Below are positions 30,689 to 40,988 of a stretch of DNA of 64,000 bases, piece by piece (positions within the stretch are counted from its first letter, which is position 1; every line of letters begins with the position of its first letter). Location of the stretch: contig CM076849.1 in NCBI GenBank assembly GCA_039519185.1, positions 109,435,806 to 109,499,805 of the forward strand, given 5' to 3'. The translations under genes and the position numbers were made by a program. This DNA is from Astragalus membranaceus. Its lineage: Eukaryota; Streptophyta; Magnoliopsida; Fabales; Fabaceae. The notes under the pieces are model-generated. The model worked only from the letters and a program-made list of their open reading frames with translations. It was not told the DNA's origin and did not search any database.

Positions 30689-33600
30689 ATGGCTTCATCC
30701 TCCAACGCTGCTCCGAAACTCATCAACAACCCGAAAGAAACCGACGAACTCAAAGATGTTCAACCAATTGAAGAATTTGTTGATGAACCTGCCCTTACTG
30801 ATGGAAGAATACTCGAATGGCAAAAGCAGGTACTAATTCCTCCTCCTGAACCTTATACCCATGCCTTTTTAGGCCCTTTTCCTAACATCTTGCTAGAAAA
30901 TGAAGAAATGGAAGAGATTTTCCCTAGTCTTCGTAAGCTTCAGCCTAGAATCTTCTTTGAAAAACCTTTCCATTTAGATTTTCTAGCCACTCCTTATAGG
31001 GTTTTTAGGTCTGCAACTAGGGTTGACCAAAAAATCTATATAGATTGTCTTAACAAAGTAGAAGTCAAGAAAGCCAAAATCTGGAAGAAGCAAGGAATTT
31101 TCGACCTAATTCAGTTGTCGAGGTATGGGCCTAAGTATAACAGCACCTTGATTTTGGCAGCCATGCAATTTTAAAATTGCACCTCCCACAGTCTCCATCT
31201 CAAATGTGGTATGTTATCCCCCACTCTCTTAGACGTGGCTGCCATTACTGGCCTAAAGCCTTTGGGTGAAACTTTCGACCCTAAGCTTCCCACTGAGGAT
31301 TATGGTTTCGACTTCCAAAATGCTGCTTTTGCCCCTTATAATAGTGAACAACACCAAATTGATACCGAAGAAGTATCTGATTCAGAACATATAGCCTTTC
31401 TTACTCTTTGGCTATCCATGTTCGTCCTTTGCACTCGTTCTCTTCAAGTTACCAGGTCTTATGTACCATTAGCCACCCAACTCCACGCAGGGAGAGACAT
31501 CAATCTGGCCAAATTAATTTTAGGAACCTTGCACGAACAACTCGATAATGCTGTTGCGGAGTTAAAGGAAGATGAATCGACCACTTCCTTTCTGGTCTCT
31601 GGTCCTATGTGGTTGTTCCAATTGTGGCTCATAGCCACCTTTGAATCTAGACTTGGCCTGTTCGTTCCAAAACTAGCTCGACCAGGCATGGAGACAAGAA
31701 GGACCGAGGGTATCCGTTTAGCCCAGTTGAAGTTAAGAGAAACGGGCATTACTGTAGAAGAATCTTTCTATATTTACTTCGAGATTTTTCTAAACTGCAC
31801 CCAATTCAAAGATTCTATGGCCCCTTTTTTGGACCGACCCCATGGACCTACTTGGTTTAGAAGAGCATTTCCCTCTACTTCTACTGAACATGTCGAAGAA
31901 ACTAACAGAATTTGGCAAGCATACCTTTCTCCAGCCATCCTTTCTACTAGACTCACTCCTAGCAGGAAGAAAGAGAACTTCGGAATTAGCAGATATTTCC
32001 CAAGTTATTTTGCAAGGCAATTTGGCCTCTGCCAAATTCGACCTGCGCCCATGCATCTTCACAGGCGAGAATTTATGACTCCAGAAACCGAGAGGGACTA
32101 TGAACGGCCTTTCAAAGAGTTTCATTACAAAGCTCTGGATTTCGAGCCTCTCAACTTCAATCCCAAATTTTCCTGTACTAGAAAGTTCCATGGCTGGTGG
32201 CTTGAGTATTACACTAACGCTGCTGGCGGAACCATCGATACTTTTGATGAAAAGCTCTTGAAGAAACTGAGGTCTGCTTTCCCTTCCCGACATAAAGGTA
32301 TGTATCTTTTCGATATTTGTATGTCTTTTAACATTTCACTATTTGTAGTCAAGTTTAATTATTGCTTGCGTTCCAATATTTTCGGCATCAGAAAAAACTA
32401 TAGCCAAGTCGAAGGGAAAAGGAAGCAAGAAAACAACAAAGAATCCCTCTCCAAAAATCAAGAAGAAAATTGAAGCAAGCCCTGCTTCGAGTCTTACCTC
32501 ACAAAAGGTACATTGTTATCACCTCATTCCAAGTTTTTCCTGAGTAAGGGCTCTCAATCATGTCGAAAACATTTCTTCTTTCAGAAAGTACCCAAAGCAC
32601 CAAGCCCTCTTCAGAAGACGAAAATTCGAGGAAAACTAGTTGTCCCTTCTAGCTCTGAGGTAACATTTATAAACCTCTTCTTTGACTAGAAAACTCTTTC
32701 AAGTTCAACACCTGCTCTACGATGTTGCCTGCATTGTAAACTGATTTCTTTCTTCAGGACACCGAAAGTGAGGATGATATTCCTCTTAAACAGAGGTCGA
32801 GGAAGAGACCTTTACTTGACCCTCAAAGGGCAACAAAAGGCATTACTATCAAAGAGCCTTCCGAATTTCAACTTTCCCTTTTAGGCAAGAAGCGTAAAGT
32901 AAGCATTTTTTGAATTTTATCTTAAACTTCATTTGTTTTACAACTGCGTTAATTTCGACACTAATAGCGTAATTTAATGCAAACAGGTAGATAAACCTGT
33001 CCAAACTCTTGCTGCCGAATCCTTAACTGAAGTTGCAGCACGAGAGCTTTCTTTTGCTAAGCCTTCTTCGCCTACACTAACACTTGATATAGCTGTCGAA
33101 TAAATTCTCCCAAATCTTTCAATAGACAATGTGGCCCAAGAACTCGTTGCAACGGAAACCCCGTCGACAACAAACGTGGAAGCCACTTTTGTGGAGACCA
33201 TCAACCCACTTACCGAAGGACAACTCCCAATTGTTGATCTTGACACTTTTAATGCTGGTAATTCTGAACCTAAAGTTCTTGCTGAAACAAACATCAAAGC
33301 CCAAGAAGGAGCCAACAATCCAGAAAAAGAGGAACCACAACAAAAGGAAGTCATTTCCCAAGAAAAACTCGACTCACCCATGGCTGATGTAAGAGAAAAA
33401 GATCTTGGCCAAGCTGAATCTAAAACTCCCACCATCTCTGCTAAAGAGTCGACTAGTAGTGCTGTTAGTGAACGAGAACTTTCTGAGATGAAGAAAAAGA
33501 GCCCTTTGGCTGCTTTAAAAATTATGTTGAGTCTTCAAAGTTCGTCAACATACTTGACTAACAGCTCTTCGACCACTTCCTTGGCCTCTATTAACCAAGA

Positions 33601-34222
33601 ATCGACAGAAGACCTGATCCGACAATTGAAGGCTAAGATATTAAATGGGGATCTTGTGACGAGGCTTTCTCAAAACCCTGCTGAGTATCTTGAGATCAAG
33701 ACCCTCATTCAGAAGATAAATAGGTCAGATCCTTCTCAAGAATTCCTCCTTTTCTCAATCGAGTTTGGTTCTCTTTTCGAGCAGCTCTCTCTTCTACTCA
33801 AGCAGCAGTCTAGTACTCTCATAAAGAAAGAACAAGAAATTCAACTCCGTGAGAAGGAGCTTGACTCTCTTAATGTTGCTCAGAGTAACATTGAAGCTCT
33901 TGAGGCGCAAGCAGAAGAGGCTAAAAAAGAGATTACCGAATGGGATCTAAAAATCCAACGCTACGATGAAGAGATGAGAATTCTTCAAACAAAGATGTCG
34001 AATGGTAAGTACCAGAAAGGTTTGGTCGAAGAAAGGATGAGAAACTCTTCCTCTTCGCAACAAGAAACTGAAGCATTGACAGCCATAGAGCACTTGGAAA
34101 ACGCCAATCAACGCCAAGTTGCTATTTCTGAACTCGACAAAAGCTTGAACCTTCTTGAGACTTCTATCTCTTTGAGTGCTAGCATTCTTGAAAGGTGCAA
34201 GGCCTCTTTGAAGAATTTTTAA
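30689..34222 (+). pseudogene. Antisense plant-mobile-domain gene in element B, five exons, two stops
   Basis: The start ATG at 30689 has a good plant context (CTCATGGCTTC). Predicted exons: 30689-32297, 32392-32507, 32585-32659, 32758-32898, 32987-34222. All four introns are GT-AG and 77-98 bp long, and the exons join in frame to about 1058 residues. Residues of roughly 80-460 resemble the plant mobile domain (KAKIWKKQGIFDLIQLSRYG, LSPTLLDVAAITGLKP). Exons 2-4 are basic (KGKGSKKTTK, RSRKRP, GKKRK), suggesting nuclear targeting. The Ser/Thr-rich exon 5 ends in a coiled coil from about residue 910 (QEIQLREKELDSLNVAQS). Breaks: TAA at 31172-31174, where Trp is expected, and TAA at 33101-33103. 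Extra, often antisense, ORFs are known in Tat-lineage elements; the role is unknown. Element A lacks it. Confidence 0.75.
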
Positions 34223-34320
34223 AGTTCTGTAATAGTTTTAGAGATTTGACAATGGTTATGTAATTTTCTTTCGTACTTTACATTACCATTTCTGAACAAC
34301 TTTCCTTTATCTACTTTTGT

Positions 34321-35064
34321 TCAAATTTTTATTTCATTCAGTGTTGGCTTATACTGTTTCAAGTACTTGCCATTTATTCTAAATATCCTGTTTTCGTCAC
34401 CTAGTTCTTCGACTTCATAAGCGCCATTCGAAAAACACTGCAACACGCGAAATGGGCCCTCCCAACTGGGTGACCATTTACCCAAGACTCTATCTTTTTT
34501 ATCCATAGGTAACAACACTTTCCAAACTAAATCACCTGAATTAAAGGTTTTTAACTTAACCTTTTTGTTATAAGCTTTAGCTACTCTTTCCTTCTGTCGA
34601 ATAAGCATTTCCAAAGCTAACAACCTTTCTTCGTCTAAATCAACTAACTCATTAAGCATGATATTCCAATAATGATCAAAAGGAATTTCATACTGTCTTT
34701 GAATTCTTGTTGATTGTAAACAGATTTCAACAGGCAATACTGCATCGTGTCCAAAGGTCAACCTGTATGGAGTAGGATTGATAGATTCTTTGGGTGAATT
34801 TCTACAAGCCCATAAAACTTGATCCAAAGTGTTATGCCAATTTCTGGGTTTTTGCCCAACATGCTTTTTAATCAAGTTAATAATGATCTTATTGGCAGCT
34901 TCCACTTGACCATTGGCTTGTGCATAATATGGTGTCGAAGTTAATAACTTAAAACCAATTTCAGAAGCAAATTCCACCATTTTTCGACCAGTGAAAACAG
35001 AACCCTGATCTGTAGTTATGGTTTCTGGAATTCCATATTGAAGTTTGCTTTGGAAGCAATCCAC
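34321..35064 (-). pseudogene. Element B integrase remnant, N-terminal part deleted
   Basis: The frame is open for about 235 codons, from GIPETITTDQGSVFTG to the natural C-terminal end NEIKI. It has the second Asp and the Glu (ANGQVEAANK), and FGHDAVLPVEICLQS. The zinc-binding region and first catalytic Asp are missing, so it cannot be active. It ends tail to tail with the antisense gene, about 100 bp away. Confidence 0.85.
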
Positions 35065-35267
35065 TCCCTTCCAAGTAACATATTGAAGTTTGCTTTGGAA
35101 GCAATCACTAAGAACAGAGTGGTCCTCTTGATAGTTCCAACAATCAATTCCACTTCAATGGCTCCAAGAGAATAACCAGTTTTGCCTTCGTAATTACTTA
35201 AGACAATATTGTGTGGCTTAAGGTCAGTGATGGATATGCCTATCTTCTTCATAAGCACTTCAGACAT
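35016..35267 (-). pseudogene. Element B protease remnant fused to integrase
   Basis: It matches the distal half of the A protease (LSNYEGKTGYSLGAIEVELI, FNMLLGREWI). The catalytic VDGGAA part is absent, replaced by the end of gag in another frame. A 28-bp direct duplication (35034-35061 and 35079-35106) marks the junction with integrase, from which RT and both RNase H domains were removed. Confidence 0.8.
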
Positions 35268-36714
35268 AAGCCACTTTTTCTTTTTTATGAAACCTATTTG
35301 ACGTAGACTTTTCTTCTTTAAGCCTTTCCACCTGTCGTACTTTGTCAGCTAATTGGGCCATATCCCTTAGATGAGATGTGTCCAATTTCTTCCAGATCGA
35401 ATAATCAAGGCCACCCGCAGCCATTTCGACGAGTTCATGTTCAGGCACTTGTGTGAAACAACGAGCCTTCAGTAGCCTAAACCTATTCAAATAGTCATCA
35501 ACAGTTTCAGGCATTTTGCGCTGAACACTGGCCAATTCTTTGAGACTAATCTTAGATTGGCCCATGTAAAATTGCGCATGAAATGCTTTTTCTTATTGCC
35601 CCCATGTGAAAATAGAACCAGGGGGTAGTGTAGTAAACCAAGTAAAAGCATTTTTTGTTAAAGAATTTGGGAAATATTTCATCTTCAAATTCTCATTTTG
35701 GGCTATATCCCCAGACTCAGTCAAATAACGAGCAATATGTTCGACAGTAGACTCTTTTGTGTCACCACCAAACTTAGTATATTTAGGAACTTTCCAGCCC
35801 CTTGGTAACTCAGTTTGCAACACATATTCACACAATGGTGATATGAAATTCGGCCTATGCAAACCTATGTTAAGACCATTTTGCGCCATTATAGTTTCTA
35901 CTAAAGTGGCTATATTATCATGAACACCAACATTATTTCGTTGTACTTGTCGAACAACCTCGTCAGCGTTCTGGTTTCGGTTTACCAAAACTACTTCAGG
36001 GATATCATTTGCTAACCCTTGTTGTTCGCCTACAACTGCCTGGGCTTCGACCGTAACCGCTCTTTGAAGGTTACCAGGCATATTACCCACCATATTGGGA
36101 ATTTGCCTATTATTAACCGTTGGGGTCCCAAAGAAATCTGCAATTCTACCCATTTGATTTGCCAACATCTGATAACTTGTGTTGGTATTTTGAATTAATG
36201 GGTTGAAAACCGTGCCAATTTGTTGGGTTAACATATTAACCATATCATGATTGCTCTCATCAACTTGTTGTCGTAAGGCAAACAAAGATTCGTTGGTTAA
36301 TGCAGTGGGATTTCGACCCATTACAATTTCAGAAGAAACATGTACAGGAGACATGGTCGAAATATGTGGCATTCCAGTAGGCATGCCATATGATCCAGAA
36401 GGAAATGCAGGAAAACTTACATTATGAAAATGTGGATTTAAACCGCTTCCTATTGCCATATAAGGACTATGAAGTCCCATATGTGACGGCAAAGGCATAG
36501 GCATAGATGCCATGTTTGACTGCGTTGATCCAACGTTAGTCATTGATATTGAAGGAACGGTTGATGATGATGATGATGGGGATGTTGTTCCCACAACCAC
36601 CCCTGCATTTACGTTTGCAGAGTCTACTATTGTTCCCTGTTCTTGTGAAATCACAGGATTAGAACTAGACGCATTATTAGTAGGACGAACCATTTTTCCA
36701 CTTCTTAAGTGCAT
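35260..36714 (-). pseudogene. Element B gag, Tat type, one stop
   Basis: It starts MHLRSGK at 36714, like the A gag. The N-terminal third is Ser/Thr/Met-rich and disordered-looking; then come YQMLANQMGRIADFFGTP, NGLNIGLHRPNFISPL, and the capsid part KNAFTWFTTLPPGSIFTWGQ. A TAA at 35590-35592 interrupts one frame, which resumes with KISLKELASVQRKMPETVDD and CFTQVPEHELVEMAAGGLDY. It ends with VERLKEEKS; the zinc-knuckle part seen in A is gone. Confidence 0.85.
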
Positions 36715-36767
36715 GCAAATACAAACACATACAAGAACATAGAAAAATTACGTATTAAAGGCAAACT

Positions 36768-36785
36768 GTCCCACCGGGCGTGCCA
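36768..36785 (-). other. Primer-binding site of element B
   Basis: The minus strand reads TGGCACGCCCGGTGGGAC, three bases inside the 5' LTR. The A equivalent differs at one base. The priming tRNA was not identified from memory. Confidence 0.75.
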
Positions 36786-36788
36786 ATT

Positions 36789-37516
36789 TGTTTGCTGGTG
36801 TTTTTAGCAAACAATCACTGGTTTTATTAGAAATGTTTGTGAGATTAAACCAGAAATCTCTAAAGCAATTGCCTTTAAACACCGCAGTTTGTCAACAAAT
36901 ATATTTTAAAAAGGGGGACAATTCACCATGAAAATGGAAATCAAAGAAAAAGAAGTAGTAAAATGGAACGCAGAAATATAAAATGACTTGTATTGAAAGC
37001 AATAAATTGCATTAAATGTAAAGAGAATGGTGCACAAATTCACATACGTTGTACAATAATTCTTTTACTCTGTTTTCGCTGTGACTTGGAAGTTAGAGTT
37101 TCAGAACTGTGTGTTTGGTATAATAATTTGCCACAACTGATTTCTCCGTAGAAACTCCTATTTATACAGAAAATAATGACTGAAATGTAAAACTGCTATG
37201 GACACGTGGCTACGTCTTATTAACCAGTGATAGACTTCGTGCCACGCTCGATGCCACTTACTGCCTTCGTTGTATTAACCGTAATCTTGAAATTCGACAC
37301 AACTGTTTGCCAATAACTGCTTGACGAAGTCCTGAATACACTGTCCTGTCGAAAACTCTTCCCTGTCGAATTGGTGAAGACTTCTTCTGTCGAAAACATA
37401 CTGAAATGACTTAAATGTCACTTTTTCTTTCCGAAGGCATTATGAATGATCTTTAATGAAGAGTCAAACCCTATTAATTAACCACTCAACAGCTTTGTCG
37501 AAAATCTAGGCTAACA
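36789..37516 (-). mobile_element. Element B 5' LTR
   Basis: 728 bp, near-identical to 29576-30302. TATAAATA (minus) lies at 37166-37159 and CACGTG at 37203-37208. Confidence 0.92.
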
Positions 37517-37521
37517 CGAAG
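37517..37521. repeat. Right target-site duplication of element B (CGAAG)
   Basis: Copy of 29571-29575. Confidence 0.95.
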
Positions 37522-38510
37522 TTGGTCTAATCTCACCAATTATGTCTAAATCCCAACCTCTAAATGGCCAAGGTTTAATTATTGAATGCAATTCATTTGC
37601 GGGCACAAGTTGAACTCCTGCGTGCCTTTGGCATTCTTGACAACCCTTAGCACACTCTATACAGTCTTTCAGCATAGTTGGCCAATACACACCTTGTCGA
37701 AACAAAAGCCATTTCATCTTGTGACCTGCTTGATGTGAGCCACAAGCACCACTATGAGTATTGGATATTGCCAAATAAGCTTCGTTTTCACTTAGGCATT
37801 TAAGCAAAACTCCTTCAGGACTCTTTTTGAACAATTCGTTTCCAACAATCATGTAGCTTAAGGCTCTATACTTGGTTTTTCGACTAGTTGCTCCTGTTGG
37901 ATTTTCCAAGTATTCGACAATTTGTTTTAGCCAATCATCATTCAACATATTGTCAATGGCAAAAATTTCAAAAATTTCAAAATTTTCCATTTTAGTTGGA
38001 GGTGAGACCACTTCTGACTTGTCTGCCCCCTCAAGTTTTGGCATTGACAATTGTGTGTTGGAACTATCTGTCGAAAAGAGCTTCTCTTTTATTTCTATCA
38101 ACTCTTGCAATTTTTCAGTAGAAACTCTGTAGCCTGAAGCAATCTGTGCCAACTCATTTGGCTCTTGGTTATCAATTCTAGGCACATGTTTAATGTCAAC
38201 ATGAGTGAAACGTTTTAACATTGCATTGGCAGTAATAAAGTACTTTATTAAGTGTTCTTTGATGCACTTGTACTCTTTTGTTAATTGTTTCACAACTAGT
38301 TCAGAGTCACTCAGATTTCGACGAGTTTTGCCCCCAACTCTAGCAGCATTTCAAGTCCTGCTATCAAGGCTTAATATTCAGCCTCATTATTGGAGCAATT
38401 TCCTTCGATTTTAAATTTAACTTTTGTTGGTATCTTTGTTGGAGATATTATAAGTACTTCAATTCCTGTACCATTTTGATGGCTTGACCCATCGAAGTAC
38501 AATTTCCAGG
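37517..38510 (-). pseudogene. Element A second RNase H and integrase N-terminus
   Basis: The second, archaeal-type RNase H (aRH) is diagnostic of the Tat lineage. It shows the catalytic Asp in PWKLYFDGSS near 38493 and Glu in CSNNEAEY near 38372; a stop follows, and the frame resumes with MKQLTKEYKCIKEHL. The integrase zinc region then shows GSHQAGHK and CIECAKGCQECQRH near 37620-37760, followed by WDLDIIGEI with the first catalytic Asp. The frame is cut at 37517 by B and continues at 29575. Confidence 0.85.
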
Positions 38511-40072
38511 GTTGAACATCCACAAAGCTTAACGTTGCTTCAACCAAAGAGTGGTCTACAATGAAGTTAGCAACAACCTGGCCTTTAACAGCTTTCAAAG
38601 GCTGGCACGTGAGCGAATATTCAGATAAGGCTAGAGCCCATTTTCCAATTCGACTATGTAAAATTGGTTTTGACAGCATATGTTTAATTATATCATAATG
38701 CGAATAAACATACACATCAACAGGCTTTATGTATTGCTTCAATTTTGTACATGAAAAATACAAACATAGGCATAGTTTCTCAATTGGATGGTATCTCATT
38801 TCTGCATCATTCAATAGTCTACTAAGATAATAAATGGCTCTTTCGACACCATTTTCATCATCTTGTGCTAACATAGTACCTATTGTCATCTCTGACGCTG
38901 CTATGTACAATTTCATTACCCTATTCCTCATAGGGGGAGCAACATAGGTGGTTTAATCAAGTAAGACTTGATCTCGTCGAAGGCTTTCTGATGTTCTGAA
39001 TCCCATCTGAACACATCCTCCTTTTTCAGCGAAGTAATGGCGAAAATACTTGTGTCTTGCCACTTAAGTTAGAAATAAACTTTCTCAGGAAGTTAATCTT
39101 TCCTAGTAAAGAATGTAACTCTTTCTTTGTCGAAGGGGCCTTCATTTCCAAGATCGCTTTCATCTTGTTTTGATGGATCTCAATGCCTTTTGTGTGCACA
39201 AAAAAACCTAAGAAATCACCTGCACGAACACAAAAGGCACATTTGATTGGATTCATTTTCAATCCATATTTTCTCATTCTTTCGAATGATTGTTGAAGGT
39301 GGTCTAAATGACCACTTTCTGTTGAAGACTTAACAACAATTTCGTCTATGTATACTTCCATAACATCTTCTATAAAATCATGAAACATAGAATTCATTGC
39401 TCTTTGGTATGTTTCACCAGCATTTTTTAGGCCAAAAGGCATTACGACCCATTCATAAACGCCTAAAGCCCCAGGGCAACGAAATGTTGTTTTCGACACA
39501 TCTTCTTCAGCAATATAGATTTGATTATAACCTGAGTAGCCATCAAGCATACTTAGATAATCAAACCCTGCTGCTGAGTCGACCAACATTTCTGCCACTG
39601 GCATGGGATATTCATCCTTTGGCGTAGCACTGTTTAAGTCCCTAAAATCTATGCCGACTCTAAGAGTGCCATTTTTCTTAATTACAGGAACTATATTAGC
39701 TAACCAATCAACATACCTTGCAGTTCTGATGAACCTGCTCCTGAGTAGCCTTTCGATCTCTTCTTTGATCTTCGATAAGATTTGTGGTGCAAACCCTCTT
39801 GGTGTTTGTTTCACAAGTTTCTTATCTGGTGGAATTGGCAGTTTTAATTCTACTACTTCTCGACTCAGACCAGGCATTTCATTATAATCCCATGCGAAGC
39901 AATCTTTGTACTCCTTTAAGAGCTCTATTGTTCGGTCTCTCAAACTTTTGTCGATTTTAGCACTAATAAACGTTGGCCTCTTTATAGAGCCATCTCCCAA
40001 GTCAATTTCTTCCAAGGGATCTTGTGCTTGAATTCTCTTGGTCGAACCCATTGGGTCTTTTTGAAATCCCAA
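38511..40072 (-). pseudogene. Element A reverse transcriptase and first RNase H
   Basis: RT motifs: GFAPQILSKIKEEIERLL, LRVGIDFRDLNSATPKDEYP, and FDYLSMLDGYSGYNQI. The catalytic box reads VYIDEIVVKS, with Glu replacing the second Asp of YxDD, which should abolish activity. A stop follows LSGKTQVFSPLLR (39026). The first RNase H region reads KLYIAASEMTIGTMLAQ, without an obvious catalytic Asp, which fits the known decay of this domain where a second RNase H exists. Confidence 0.85.
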
Positions 40073-40102
40073 AGGCTCGTCATCATAGATACAGTCTAGC
40101 CT

Positions 40103-40866
40103 TTAGTCTTCGACCATATTTTCTTTATCATCATGTCTAATGGTTTCACCAACCATTTTTTGTTGCATTTCAGCTTCTAAAGCCGCATTTTGCTTGTTCT
40201 CGGCCACATAGGCCGTAATCCTTTCCCATGCATTGGGTTGAGACATTACTAATTTTTTAGGGTCCATCCCACCTAGTAGGTTTGCTGTAACCTTTTGGGT
40301 AGCTTGTTTCACCAATTACCTCCCTTTCCCAAATAAATCCATGAGTAGGGTGAAGGTCTAGTGAAGCAAAAACATTGTCTTGGGGTACATAGGCACTGTC
40401 AGAAGGTGTACATGGCGCAATGTTTGTCAGTTGCTTGTCGAAGGTCTTTTTTGTGATGTGATCTACTTCTGCTAAAAAGTAGCTTTGATCACCTTTCACA
40501 TTTTCTACCAGTCCATCTTCTCTCCAAATGGAGGTTCTTTTGTGTAGGGTCGAAGGAACTGCTCCTACTCCATGTATCCATTCCCTGCCAAGCAGCAAGT
40601 TGAAATTTGCCCTAGTTGGAATAAGCATGAACAATGTTAACCTCTTAATGCTGCCAACAACAAGTTCGACCTCAATTCCTCCCAGTGAATAACAAGATTT
40701 GCCTTCGTAGTTAGTGAGCACTACATTGGGTGGCCTTAAATCTGTGTCAGACTTGCCAATCTTTGTAAGCATACCTTGGGGCATTAAGTTAATTGCAGCA
40801 CCTCCATCGACTAGTACCTTGTTGACCCCCACCTTGTTGACCTTGGCTTGAATGAATAATGGTTTA
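40103..40866 (-). pseudogene. Element A protease region
   Basis: An aspartic protease-like domain: NKVLVDGGAAINLMPQ holds the catalytic Asp (DGG in place of DTG/DSG, as I recall for Tat and Ogre elements), then LGGIEVELVVGSIKR and NLLLGREWIHGVG. It matures the polyprotein. A frame change near 40290 separates it from the linker to RT. Confidence 0.75.
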
Positions 40867-40988
40867 AGGTGGTATTTCCTCCCCCCATCTGGCCTTTCAA
40901 AGACAGCACTCTACTCTTCAATGCATCCATTGTTGAGAACATAGTAGCATATTGGCTTATGTTTAGCCATGTCTTCATCGAAGTCTTC

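Larger units (their letters stand above)
29576..37516 (-). mobile_element. Element B: pol-deleted Tat-type element with an antisense gene
   Basis: 7941 bp with LTRs of 727 and 728 bp and the CGAAG duplication. On the minus strand the order is 5' LTR, primer-binding site, gag, a protease remnant fused to integrase, then a long 3' region carrying an antisense gene, then purine tract and 3' LTR. By eye the LTRs differ at about eight positions, so insertion was recent, yet RT and RNase H are gone. Its proteins must have come from a relative; A is of the same broad family but has a distinct LTR and no antisense gene. Confidence 0.92.

Noticed and set aside
31211..32473. A separate gene starting at the ATG 31211
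   Set aside because: It is in the same frame as 30689-31174, separated by a single TAA where the family has Trp; it is the continuation of exon 1, and its end past 32297 is intron read-through.
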